Shown here: in pieces, positions 29,001 to 37,100 of the stretch
How the letters are laid out: each line of letters begins with the position of its first letter
Numbering within the stretch: position 1 is the first letter of the stretch
From: Enoplolaimus lenunculus
Lineage: Eukaryota; Nematoda; Enoplea; Enoplida; Thoracostomopsidae
Assembly: GCA_030248215.1 (NCBI GenBank)
Contig: JASANG010000248.1
Coordinates: forward strand, 248,001-312,000
Direction: 5' to 3'
Length of the DNA stretch: 64,000 nucleotides
The notes under the pieces: generated by a model
Told to the model about the DNA's origin: nothing
The model's input: only the letters and a program-made list of their open reading frames with translations
Database searches by the model: none
Program-made: the position numbers and the translations under genes

Positions 29001-29267
29001 GACATGGCTATACATAAGTGATCGGTGCATTGTAAAGCTAAAAGGAATGTATACGTTCAGCACTACTGTCTTATCCTTCTTAAAAAATAACGTGTCAGAA
29101 GTGCCAAGGCTCTGTAATACATGTTTGAAAAATTTCACAAGCCAGGTTCTAAATCGTAGAATATATCTAATTATATATACGTATGCGTATCATATAAACA
29201 ACTTACTTGTACCAAATGAAGTCCCCGTACCAGATGCACCAAATAACGGTTTATTTTGCCCAAACAT
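2087..29267 (-). CDS. Nup98-96: Nup98-Nup96 nucleoporin precursor (40 coding exons)
   Basis: Precursor of two nuclear-pore proteins: FG-Nup98, a mobile transport barrier component, and Nup96, a scaffold member of the Nup107/Y complex. Exons in order, as higher-lower coordinate: 29267-29207, 28480-28442, 28145-28017, 27017-26889, 26235-26134, 25769-25606, 25068-24945, 24569-24421, 24226-24116, 23858-23534, 23206-22970, 22790-22715, 22122-22014, 21505-21257, 20837-20733, 20591-20431, 19121-18745, 15266-15141, 14853-14714, 14344-14231, 13973-13845, 13423-13060, 12148-12068, 11163-11020, 10908-10414, 10366-10318, 10241-10219, 10053-9956, 9691-9517, 8759-8676, 8177-8056, 7684-7499, 7236-7097, 6570-6241, 5820-5671, 5265-5148, 4721-4598, 3732-3599, 3088-2988, 2234-2087. 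The total is 6222 nt, in frame throughout (2073 aa; human about 1817). Exons 26-28 (10366-9956) are the least certain. The start is the first Met of the FG region ([10 protein letters not shown]). Confidence 0.93.
2643..2913. mobile_element. piggyBac-like MITE, copy A (TTAA ends)
   Basis: The element is flanked by TTAA at 2643-2646 and 2910-2913. The inner 263 bp begins CCCTTTCTCACAT and ends with the inverse of CCCCTTCTCACAT. A second copy of exactly the same length lies at 49157-49427. TTAA duplication with a CCC start is typical of piggyBac-type transposons. It has no coding capacity. It sits in the last intron of Nup98-Nup96. Confidence 0.8.
2695..2760 (-). ncRNA. tRNA-like Pol III promoter segment inside the MITE
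   Basis: Reading the minus strand, GCTCCTATAGCTCAGTGG is tRNA-like, and TAGCTCAGTGG fits the A box. GTTCGAATCC fits the B box about 45 nt downstream. The acceptor stem and anticodon arm do not fold properly, so this is not a working tRNA. It is better called a tRNA-derived segment, as in SINE heads. Confidence 0.55.
7237..7498 (-). other. Nup98-96: Probable GC-AG intron (exon 32 to 33)
   Basis: The boundary ATTAAG|GCATGT joins WTEIK to ADQFINEP in phase 0. This aligns without a gap with human WHQLQ-ADSFIQDE. The nearby GT (GGCAT|GTTGG) would shift frame. Confidence 0.7.
12612..12865. mobile_element. GC-rich MITE with 31-bp minisatellite
   Basis: The ends are loosely inverted: GGGTGGCATCATACTTGT on the left and ACAAGTATAGCGTTACCC on the right. 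Inside are four near-identical 31-bp units containing CGGCGCCGCACGACAAACGT (about 12695-12830). The block is CpG-dense in AT-rich surroundings. Related but rearranged copies are at 34801-34950 and about 38955-39090. It lies in the intron between exons 22 and 23 of Nup98-Nup96. Confidence 0.65.
13845..15266 (-). other. Nup98-96: Nup98 autoproteolytic domain, exons 18-21
   Basis: Conserved blocks in order: [32 protein letters not shown] and NLNLDEI (exon 18); [34 protein letters not shown] (exon 19); [32 protein letters not shown] (exon 20); VPHFTKYGL (exon 21). These align residue by residue with human Nup98 716-870. The fold cuts itself after His-Phe and anchors Nup98 to Nup96 and Nup88/Nup82. 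The usual FTIGRKGYGS strand is changed to [10 protein letters not shown]. Confidence 0.93.
13959..13967 (-). other. Nup98-96: Predicted self-cleavage site His-Phe|Thr
   Basis: Codons CAT TTC ACA encode residues about 1012-1014. In well-studied Nup98 and Nup145 proteins the motif is His-Phe-Ser, with Ser as the nucleophile. Here Thr takes its place, while the flanking KYGLED is conserved. Thr has the same hydroxyl chemistry, so cleavage may persist, perhaps more slowly. Confidence 0.85.
15820..17900 (-). mobile_element. LINE relic (RT and RNase H), broken
   Basis: Minus strand 17900-17505 reads as a reverse-transcriptase piece: [37 protein letters not shown] and SGFINNL, typical of RT domains 1-2a, with the later QG-type box degraded by frameshifts. 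Minus strand 16560-16190 reads as RNase H: FTDGSK, then [18 protein letters not shown] and [14 protein letters not shown] further RNase H-like piece ([14 protein letters not shown]) lies on the opposite strand at 15820-15990, implying an internal inversion. RT plus RNase H points to the I/Jockey/R1 group of non-LTR elements. It sits in intron 17 of Nup98-Nup96 and is clearly dead. Confidence 0.72.
17237..17490. mobile_element. hAT-like MITE, TTCGGA family, inside the LINE
   Basis: Starts CACCGTGGCAACA and ends GGAACCCTG, degraded forms of the CAGGGTGGCA terminus. TTCGGATTCGG-type hexamers lie at both ends. Flanking 8-mers ATTATAAC and TTAATAAC agree at 6 of 8 positions. It interrupts the LINE relic between its RNase H and RT parts and is therefore younger than the LINE. 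Confidence 0.65.
17905..18705. mobile_element. G-run hAT-like element, copy 1 (801 bp)
   Basis: Terminal inverted repeat CTGGCTTCTCCACAG, with one mismatch at the right end. Flanked by a 5-bp direct repeat CCCTT (17900-17904 and 18706-18710). Subterminal zones at both ends are arrays of CTGGGGGGC-like motifs. An open stretch on the plus strand from about 18451 reads [20 protein letters not shown], like the start of hAT/ZMYM-type transposases (basic, ending in an SYF box), with no catalytic domain. It sits in intron 17 of Nup98-Nup96, 39 bp from the exon-17 donor. Superfamily is inferred. Confidence 0.75.
19633..20397. mobile_element. hAT-like MITE, TTCGGA family, split by a second element
   Basis: Left end CAGGGTGGTACCAAAAG at 19633 and right end GGTGCCACCCTG at 20397. 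The interior matches the 26343 copy except for a block at about 19745-20150 that belongs to the GGAATC family (GGAATCGGAATCGGAAC repeats, ending GGAATTCCGATTGCACCC). It is therefore a nested insertion. Located in intron 16 of Nup98-Nup96. Confidence 0.65.
19745..20150. mobile_element. GGAATC-family element nested in the TTCGGA element
   Basis: Begins near GGTGCAAGGCGGAACTGG and ends GGAATTCCGATTGCACCC. Between are tandem TTATACCGGAATCGGAATC units and an AT-rich core shared with 25160-25461, 27258-27515 and 30032-30303. It is non-coding. Exact edges are uncertain. Confidence 0.55.
23207..23533 (-). other. Nup98-96: Probable GC-AG intron (exon 10 to 11)
   Basis: The exon-10 boundary reads GGAG|GCAAGT, the consensus of GC-AG introns. 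Exon 11 needs one leading base, which this donor supplies. The nearest GT, five bases further on, would leave two bases and break the frame, and an in-frame stop follows. Confidence 0.75.
24945..25769 (-). other. Nup98-96: GLEBS motif (Rae1/Gle2 binding), exons 6-7
   Basis: Exon 6 encodes [18 protein letters not shown], then [18 protein letters not shown]. Exon 7 begins [14 protein letters not shown]. This matches the Gle2-binding sequence of Nup98 (human IKFNPPTGTDTM, STKHQCITAMKEYE, DYQANRKGP), which docks the mRNA-export factor Rae1/Gle2. Residues are about 168-225. The segment between the Lys/Glu-rich helix and DYLANRKGP is a few residues shorter than in human. Position within the FG repeats is canonical. 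Confidence 0.94.
25160..25461. mobile_element. GGAATC-family MITE
   Basis: Right end GGAATTCCGGTTGCACCCTG. The interior shares ATCGGAATCGGAACTCGTTT and the AACTACAATCAATCAGTGAT core with the copies at 27258 and 30032. Lies in the intron between exons 6 and 7 of Nup98-Nup96. The left edge is blurred. Confidence 0.6.
26343..26711. mobile_element. hAT-like MITE, TTCGGA family (fullest copy)
   Basis: CAGGGTGGCAACAAAGG at the left and CGGTGCCAACCTG at the right. TTCGGATTCGG hexamers lie at both ends and the core is AT-rich. Target-site duplication is not visible. Lies in the intron between exons 4 and 5 of Nup98-Nup96. It is the reference for the copies at 17237, 19633, 27642 and 32358. Confidence 0.75.
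27258..27515. mobile_element. GGAATC-family MITE
   Basis: Begins CAGGGTGCAAACGCTGCC and ends GGAATTCCGATTACACC. It shares the AT-rich core and TCGGAATC motifs of the copies at 25160 and 30032. In the intron between exons 3 and 4 of Nup98-Nup96. Confidence 0.6.
27642..27915. mobile_element. hAT-like MITE, TTCGGA family, with 8-bp duplication
   Basis: Inverted relative to the 26343 copy: starts CAGGGTGGCACCGAATC and ends TTTGTTGCCATACTG. Flanked by TGACAGAG (27634-27641) and CGACAGAG (27916-27923), an 8-bp duplication with one mismatch. This is the best evidence that the family is hAT-like. In the intron between exons 3 and 4 of Nup98-Nup96. Confidence 0.78.
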
Positions 29268-29377
29268 CACTAGATTATATATGTCTGTCAAAAAATATAT
29301 ATGCAGACAGCGTGCGCATATATTTTTCCACAAATTAAATATATATTGCTGTGTGAAAGACAGATTTCCTACCATTT

Positions 29378-29435
29378 CAAACAGCCTTCAGACTCCAAGG
29401 CAATCGCCCTACCACTGCACCACTTAGCCCGCCTC
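29378..29435 (-). ncRNA. tRNA-like fragment (SINE head or tRNA pseudogene)
   Basis: The minus strand reads GTGGTGCAGTGGTAGGGCG (A-box-like), a GCCTT/AAGGC hairpin where the anticodon stem would be, then GTTTGAAAT (weak B box). The loop is eight bases and the acceptor stem does not pair. It is not a functional tRNA. Confidence 0.35.
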
Positions 29436-30031
29436 GTTAACTGCTTCTACCGTCGACAATATGTCGATCGTATGCCGTCTGCTAGCATATATACAAACCA
29501 TCCACTGCACTATATTGCATACAAATATAACGGACAAGCATGTCACACATGCTTACATGCCCCAATTTATCCTTTTTCGACTGATACCGTGTTCAAAGCG
29601 AGGTAGTTTACGATAGCGCTCGCGACATGCATAGCCCCTATGTCCGTCCAAATAAGAACCGGAACTTCCGACCTTTTACGTCAGAGTGCAACCGGTAAAT
29701 TGTAATTCCGATTGCACGCTGGTGCACTGCACTATATTGCATATGCACATAACGCACAAGCAAGTCTCACACGCTAACAACGTCCAGCACTCTACAAATT
29801 CAAACGCTATACCAGGTTAAAATCCGGCTCACGTAAAAAATACAATCCAGTTTCTCTTCCGGTGTTCAGTAAATCAATATCCGGAGGCTCCTTGGTATTC
29901 TCACAGGAATCACACATGCACTACGCAAACGATTTTCGACACTACTTTGCTATAGGGCCAAAAGTAATAAAAATCGAAAAAATGGATTTTTGTAATAATG
30001 TTGGTTTTATATTCACTGTCGGCATACGTAT

Positions 30032-30303
30032 GCATGGTGCAAAGCGGAACAGCCAATTTACACCGGAATTGCAATCGGAATCGGAACTAGAAAAAATTTT
30101 GAGACTTTACGGATATTTATTGACACAAAATATAATGTCGATGCAGGGCGTCCGTTGGCTGGCAGCAATTTTCAAAAAAGGTCACATGAACAAATTGGGG
30201 ATGATTTTATGATTGTGTAAATCTAAACTACAATAAATTATTGGTAAGTTAACTCATCGAAAGCAATCTAATTCGTTTTGAATCGGAATTCCGGTTGCAC
30301 GCA
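30032..30303. mobile_element. GGAATC-family MITE
   Basis: Starts GGTGCAAAGCGGAAC and ends GGAATTCCGGTTGCACGC. Contains GCAATCGGAATCGGAACT and the shared AT-rich core. Confidence 0.6.
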
Positions 30304-30388
30304 GGTTATATGTGCACGTTAAGTGCATGTCATCCAAAAAGATTGTAACACATGTGCACGTATACCGGTATATGAAGTTGTTCTAATC

Positions 30389-30455
30389 GACCGCGTGGTG
30401 TAGTGGTAGCATCGTGCAGACCATGTTTGAGACGGGCTAGAGAACAAAAGATTTT
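30389..30455 (+). ncRNA. tRNA-like fragment
   Basis: GACCGCGTGGTGTAGTGGTA resembles a tRNA 5' half with an A box, followed by GTTTGAGACGGGC as a poor B box. The arms do not complete a cloverleaf. It is probably a relic of a tRNA-derived repeat. Confidence 0.3.
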
Positions 30456-30532
30456 TTAATTTTACAAAGGTTCCCTTGTAATCCAAAATTTTTCAAACAT
30501 ATGTGATTTTTTCAATCAACTGACCCTACAAA

Positions 30533-31095
30533 AATACCGGCACTTTTGTCGAAGACTGTGCCATCTATATAACGCACTACCACTAACATTTAGCAAAACA
30601 AATTTTGGATACACAACTAGGATTGATAAGACTCCGTACACACAAACTTTCAAGCCGCAGTCGCTCATTCGGGGTCTGTGGCACAAGGCTGATGGCACAG
30701 GCTTCGACAACAGTGCCCTAATAAGCACGTTTGTCGAAGCCTGTGCCACCCTCCAAGTTTAAAATAAAGAACGACATGTTATTATTTGCTATATAATACC
30801 TTTATATCATCTTCATTCTTGCTTCTTTAACCAGTTTAATCAAATTCGTAAACGTCGCGAACATGTTGAACGAAGGCTTAGTCTTAGGCTTAGGCTTAGG
30901 TTTAGGCTTACGCTTCTTTTTTTAAAACTTGGACGGTGGCACAGACCCCCAATGAGCGACTGCGGCTTGAAAGTTTGAACGTACGGAGTATTATCACTCC
31001 TAGTTATGTTGCAAAATTTGATTTGCTAAATGTTAGTGGTTAGTGAGTTATATAGGTGGCACAGACTTGGACAAAAGTTCCAAAATACCGTCACA
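30533..31095. repeat. Foldback element with TTAGGC core
   Basis: Arms of about 150 bp (30533-30684 and 30939-31095) are reverse complements of each other, for example AAACTTTCAAGCCGCAGTCG on the left and CGACTGCGGCTTGAAAGTTT on the right. A short GGCACAGGCTTCGACAA hairpin and a TTAGGC tract (30873-30911) lie between them. It is non-coding. Confidence 0.75.
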
Positions 31096-32357
31096 ACTCA
31101 ATTTCATGGATCTTTCTTTATGTACCATTTTCCAAAGCACTGTTAGCACTGTTACATAGTAAGTTTTTAAATGGAAACCCCCGCACTAAGCAACTCACGC
31201 TATTGATCTGATAATTGCCGTTAAGAGAAATTTAAGCTCTAAATAAATACTTTGTGATCCGCCACATCGGTCTGAGCAAGAAAACATCAAAATTTTTGAA
31301 AAAAGCATATTCGATTTTTATTAATTTTCGACTCTAAAACGAAAACCAGCCGGATTTTCAGAACTGTAACTAAGCCAATATCGCTTTATAACGACTTCAA
31401 CTGGCATAAATGTAGCTTCCAATCTGTAAGTGTATTTCGTTTTATAAAAATGAATATGGATTAAAAAGATTATGAAACCCACCAAAAATCGAACAATGAC
31501 ATCATACGCTAGCAATGGTTATTTCTTAGCAGCAACATGAAATTTGTTAAAAAGCAAAATGTTTCAGTAACAGAACAGAATATTGAATATTGCAACGTAG
31601 GTGTTATAAAGTGAAAATACACGAACATTACTTTTGTTTATGCTTTGACTTTTCTCAAAAGTCACAATGAGCGACTTTACGCAAATTAAAGTTTGAACTC
31701 GAAATACATGCTCATTGCGAAATGTTTGTTTAAACCGCTATTACGAGTATGCACAGTACAAAAAGATGTGAGAGTTCGTAACGTTTGAATGGTCAGCTCT
31801 TATAGGCAACTGGTGATGATTCAGTCGCATCTCGTCCGAACGTATTGGGTTGCAAAATAAATGCCCACATCCTCAAATGCGTAGAGCAACTGTCACCTAC
31901 TAGCGATAAGTTTTCAAACGGACAAACTCCAGCAAATGCAGCTTTCGAAAACTAATGCAAATATATCTGAGTTTTAGCCAAGCTTTATATTTCGTAGATT
32001 CATTATAGGTATACAAACCATATCACCAACTGGTGTCAAGTGGAACACATATTTGAGAATACTAACAAAAATATAAATTATTGAATGTAGCTTCAAGTGT
32101 GAGTAGCTCTAAAAACTAGCAATTGGTTTTCAACCAAGCAAAGCACATCTAGGAGCTGAAAGAATAATTTATAGCTAGTAACGTAGCTAGGTATCAAATG
32201 TAAAAGTTATGATGAGCACACTGTGAGTCATTCGCAAACCCGGTATTTGCCAAAGACAATCTCCATTGTGCTCTGCTCTGTAACTCAATCACGTAATTTT
32301 GTTGCAGCGAGATTAGACAAAGGCCAGCACCATGGGTTACTAAAGATCTTGGTTCAT

Positions 32358-32540
32358 GTCAGGGTGGCAACAAAGGTTCGGGTTCGGATTCGGCAAAAAT
32401 TTGTTCAGATTTGGAATCGGATTCAGCAAAAATTTGTTCGGAATCGGATTCAGCAAAAATTTGTTCGGAATCGGATTCGTTGTGATAAAGCCGAATCCAA
32501 AAGCCGAATACAACAACGTTCGGCAATATGATGCTATACA
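32358..32540. mobile_element. Truncated TTCGGA-family MITE
   Basis: CAGGGTGGCAACAAAGG followed by three tandem repeats of a roughly 30-bp unit with CGGATTCAGCAAAAATTTG, then AAGCCGAATCC. The right half is missing. Confidence 0.6.
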
Positions 32541-33323
32541 AATGCAATGAATTGCATATATTGCATATGCACCAGGCATCTATATACATTTTATTAATAT
32601 ATTTTGACTAATGTTATTGGTATTTCTTTACCTATTTTATAAATTCAATTATTGATTAGGTTTTTGCTGGGTCAGCTTGATTGCATTGCGGCTTTATAGC
32701 ATACCAGGTTTCCAATGAAATTGCGATTCCGGCTGAAATTGCGGCAAAATTTACGTTCTGATTACGACCCAATGTTATTCCTAATATAAGGTATAAAACA
32801 AGGTTCGACCGGAATTCCTGCAAAAATTCAATTCCTGTTCCTGTTCAACTGGAATTTTTACGTTTTTGTTGCAAATTATTCATAATCATTTAAATACTGG
32901 AAACTTTGTCATTAAAAATTTATTTCGAAATGACTTTTTGCAATTACTTGAATGTTGTTAATAAACTGTCTCTGAAGAGTTTTCGCAAATTTTGATCGTG
33001 AAATAGCTGAAAATTCGCGTAAGCAATTACTAAGGCCGCATGTCTACCCTTGAACTTATTTGGTACAAACAAAAAATATATTTGAAGTTTCTCGTAAAGC
33101 TTTTTCCAAGCAATAAGATTAGTATCAAAACTTCCACTCGAATTCCGATTCCGACTAACATTTTCGGTTGAAACCCTCTAGCAGACTCTTTTAGTGCGAC
33201 GTCGTTAGCAGTTAATAGTCGCTGAAAGGTGCATAATTTATAACTTTGCACGTTATTTTACAGTGGTATATGCCGCCGCCCGCAGCCTTTTTAATATGAA
33301 GGGCGGTCGGCCGCAAAATTAAT

Positions 33324-34078
33324 CTGGCTTCTCCACAGCGGGGGGCCCCAGCACTTTTCGAAATTTTCATTTTTTCCCCGGCGAAAATTTTGCCGCCCCC
33401 AGGAAAGGCCCCCCGGCGAATTTTCGGCCGCCCCCCAGCAAATTTTTTTGCTGGGGGCCCCCAGGACTTTTCTAAGCCAAAAATTTTTAATGTTAAAACA
33501 TAAAGACCTGGACTTTTTTGAGGCGGACATTCGGCAAAATGTGATTTTATATTACGCTGAGTACTCATAATTTTTAATTACCGGTAGTAACTAGTACAAT
33601 TCAATAATGAATTGAAAAAAGCACAATTATATAAAGACCGTTTCAGGGCATACAGCATTCGAAAATACCTTGCAGCAGCAAGTTCAGCCCGCCTGAACCT
33701 TATGATAAACTGAAGCTGTGACTAATATATAAAATATATATTAATCACAGTTTCAAGTATAGATTATCTATATTTTATATAATTGTGCTTCTTTCAACTT
33801 CTGGTTAAGTTGTCAGTAATATTAGTTAAAATTATTGTTATTAGCGTTTGCGGGGAATTTTTGTCATGTTGAGCGATGAGTAATATTCAGTTGAGTTGGA
33901 AACGCGATCTAGAATAAAAAATGGTCCAAAAAGTCGGCTTGTAAAATTTTGAGCTTGCCCCCCAGGACCCCCCAGATCATCTGGGGGGCCCTCAGGAAAA
34001 CTGCCCCCCAGGAAACTCCGGCCCCCCCCCCCCAGGAAACGCCCCCCGGCGGAATTTTTCAAGCTGTGGAGAAGCCAG
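33324..34078. mobile_element. G-run hAT-like element, copy 2 (755 bp)
   Basis: Perfect 15-bp terminal inverted repeats CTGGCTTCTCCACAG / CTGTGGAGAAGCCAG. Flanked by a perfect 5-bp duplication TTAAT (33319-33323 and 34079-34083). Orientation is opposite to copy 1. The same CTGGGGGGC-type subterminal arrays and the same stub of an hAT-like N-terminus (minus strand, about 33568-33510) are present. It lies about 100 bp upstream of the CAP start codon, so it may be part of the CAP 5' untranslated or promoter region. Confidence 0.8.
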
Positions 34079-34179
34079 TTAATGTAGGTCAACGCCAAAC
34101 TTGTGAAGTAGAATTCAAATTTTTGCTCTACATTATGAAAATATGTCTTAGTTGCTTAATTTCTGGCCAATATTGAATC

Positions 34180-37100
34180 ATGGATGACCTTAACAAAGCT
34201 GTATTACGTCTGGAAAAAGTTGCCAACGCGCTTCAAAATGTTGCCGATAACATGGCGATTTCAAACGGTGGATCAAAGAGCTTAAGTAAGCCAGAAACTC
34301 AACAATAACTTTAAATTGTTTCTGTTTTATTAAAAATATCGCAACGCATTGTAAATTAGTAAAGTTGGAACCAATGTTAACATTGGGCACACTAACAGCA
34401 TGCAGTGAGTATAATCGACCGTTAATGCTATCCATAAACGTTTTCCAATTTTACAGAAGCACATCAGCCACAAGTGCCTGCAATTATTCGTATGTTTGAC
34501 TCTATCGTTTCTGGACCGCTAGCTGAGTTTCTGTCGTTATCAATTAAAATTGGCTCTGATGTTGAAGCTATGGTAAGTGTCGATTTTACGTATATATATT
34601 TCGAAATGAGATTACTTTCAACAGCATAGTTTTATTGCGCTATTCCAGAAGCGTTTCTATATGTTTGATTAATTAAAATTTCAATAGTCCGGATAATATA
34701 TGTACGTGTATATAATGTTTTACATACATACGTATTATTTTTATATTTATATTTAACGTAAACTGTAAAGGAGTGGCATACAACTATAATTTGGACTGAA
34801 TTAGGGTGTTGTCATGCGGCGCCGTCCGTCACCATACGGTATCGTACGTGAGTAATATACGTACGATGCCGCACGGTGACAGACGGCGAAGGACGGCGCC
34901 TTACGGTGTGAGACGGCGCCGGATGTCGTCAAAAGTATACTGCATCCTAAGGCTAAACTTTTGACGAGGGTAAATTTCATGTGGAGCAAACAACCAGGGA
35001 AGAACTTTCCTTTTAGTGGCGCATCGAAGGTAGATTAGTGTATACTTGTAGCTTCATACGGAAGCTATTTGAACGTCAGCTTGCGATGTCATTTTTAGGG
35101 TAATAAAGTGAGATTGGCTTTCAATGCTCAACGTGACTTTTTGATTAAAGCAGTGTCACAGACGAAGCCTGATGATAATACCATCGTTGAATGGCTTGCG
35201 CCATGCGCAAAAATAATTGAAGAGATACAGGTTCTTTGTTTTGTACATTCGTTCGTTTATTTATTTTTATGTGCGTTGTATTGCTGTTCAATTTTTAAAT
35301 TGACAAAACTAAAACACTCGAAGTTTTGTGACACTGTTTAAAACTAAATAGATTTCATTCGAATAGTATAAACCTTTACAATCGCCGAAAATAAACCATC
35401 AAAGATAGATTGCGCTAGCAGATAAAGTGAATAGACAATTAAAATGAATTTTTCGATGGCGTGTATTTTTCAAATTCTGATTCCGGTAAGTTGAAATTCC
35501 GGTTGCACCCTGGATCTTATCTGTAATTTAGATTTCATTCGAATAGTGTAAACCTTTACAATCGCCGAAAATAAACCATCAAAGATAGATTGCGCTAGCA
35601 GATAAAGTGAATAGGCAATTAAAATGAATTTTTCGATGGCGTGTATTTTTCAAATTCTGATTCCGGTAAATTGAAATTCCGGTTGCACCCTGGATCTTAT
35701 CTGTAATTTATTTTCATATCCGTAGCGTTCAGAAACTTGACTGGGTTATAAAGTAAATTTCTGTGCAAGCAATTATATACAATAGCGAGTAAAGATTTGC
35801 AATGTTATTTACGTACATCATATATATCAGGGAGCAACAGGAATTCCGGTTCCGGCATGTTTTCACCTTCCGGTTCCGGTAAATTTTTACCGGATTTAAA
35901 AATTCCGGTGTTATAATTTGGCCGTTTTCTTAACTTTGCTAATTTTTAAGAATCTCTTTTGAAAGCCACTTGTACTCCGAATATAAGCCATTGATAGTGG
36001 ATTTCACTTCAGTCGACGAGGAGAATCTAAAATACAACAAATAAAATAAATACCTATGTTCGACTAAGGTTGTTTCACAAATAATAGAGCAAAAATACGA
36101 TTAAAATGAAATTTTTGGTGAAATGCATTTTTCACTTTCCGGTTCCGGTAAAATTTTCAAATTCCGGTTTCGGTAAATTGTAATTCCGATTGCATCCTGA
36201 TATATATATGTATATACTTATTTCTTTTTTTGTTTTAGCTGTACCGCGAACAACAGAGAAGAAGTAAATGCTTCAATCACCTGTCTGCGATCAGTGAATC
36301 AATTTCCGCGCTTGGCTGGGTAACTGTAGTAAGTAAATTTATCCTCTATAATCGAGGGAACTAGTGGAAACTGTGTTTCTATAATATCCGTATTCTGTGC
36401 TCTAAATGGAACTTGCATGTGCTACTGTCTGTGAATATTTTGGACACCGAGTAAATGAAAGCAGTGATTTAGAATCGCTAGTAGAAATGTAAAATAACAG
36501 TTTCAAATTATATATACCAAGCACGTGCATGATACAAGGATTTTGTCATGGTACAAGGGTTTTGTCTGATTGTAACGTTTTGTTTTCAGACCCCTGCACC
36601 GTCGCCGTTTGTAAAAGAAATGTCTGATGCGTCTCAGTTTTATACAAATCGAGTTCGCATGGAGTATAAGGAAAAGTAAGTTAGTATTTAGGTATTGCTG
36701 GTTGCTCCACAGTGACGGATTGGGGACTGTAGGTGGGCAAATTGTTGTGCACTCGCACGTCTCGACACACCCCGGTTAAATTTTTCCACCGTCGTGAAAT
36801 TTCAATTTTTATTGCAGATATATGTCATTGCTGACATTTCTGTTGCTCTTTCCTTGACGGTTCAAGCTCATAATTTGCGATCCGCATCCATTTTTCTACA
36901 TTTAGGTTGCATTTGTTACCAGTTAGGCATAGGGCATGTAGTTACATAAACAGGCCGGCATACGAACCTTTGTTGTTACCCTACTGTCAACTAGTGCTAT
37001 ACTTGTATTTTTCAATGTAGTTTGGTAATTCAATTACGTAGTTGTTTGCTTACAGAGATCAAACTCATATTCAGTGGGTAAAAGCGTGGCTCGACGTTCT

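Larger units (their letters stand above)
22014..29267 (-). other. Nup98-96: Nup98 FG-repeat region, exons 1-13
   Basis: Residues about 1-585. The region is rich in FG and GLFG-type motifs separated by Thr/Ser/Gly/Gln spacers (for example LFGA, GLFGQ, GFGT, GGLFGG). These unstructured repeats form the permeability barrier and bind transport receptors. Exons are short, and most of exons 1-5 have phase-1 boundaries, so exons could be duplicated or skipped without changing frame. Exon 13 carries the conserved [15 protein letters not shown] block found at the end of the FG region in animal Nup98, followed by SPYGES. Charged residues are scarce, as is usual for FG regions. Confidence 0.92.
29268..34179. 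other. Divergent intergenic region between Nup98-Nup96 and CAP
   Basis: The two genes are transcribed away from each other, so both promoters should lie here. I could not place a TATA box or initiator with confidence. It contains tRNA-like fragments (29378-29435 minus, 30389-30455 plus), a GGAATC-family copy (30032-30303), a foldback element (30533-31095), a truncated TTCGGA-family copy (32358-32540), TTCCGATTCC-type fragments (about 32700-33170) and the G-run element (33324-34078). The stretch 31100-32350 holds nothing I recognise. Confidence 0.6.

Noticed and set aside
28720-29427. 235-residue plus-strand open frame
   Set aside because: It overlaps a GGAATC-type repeat and the antisense of Nup98 exon 1. 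The translation has no domain and is rich in Ile/Tyr/Asn as expected from AT-rich DNA.
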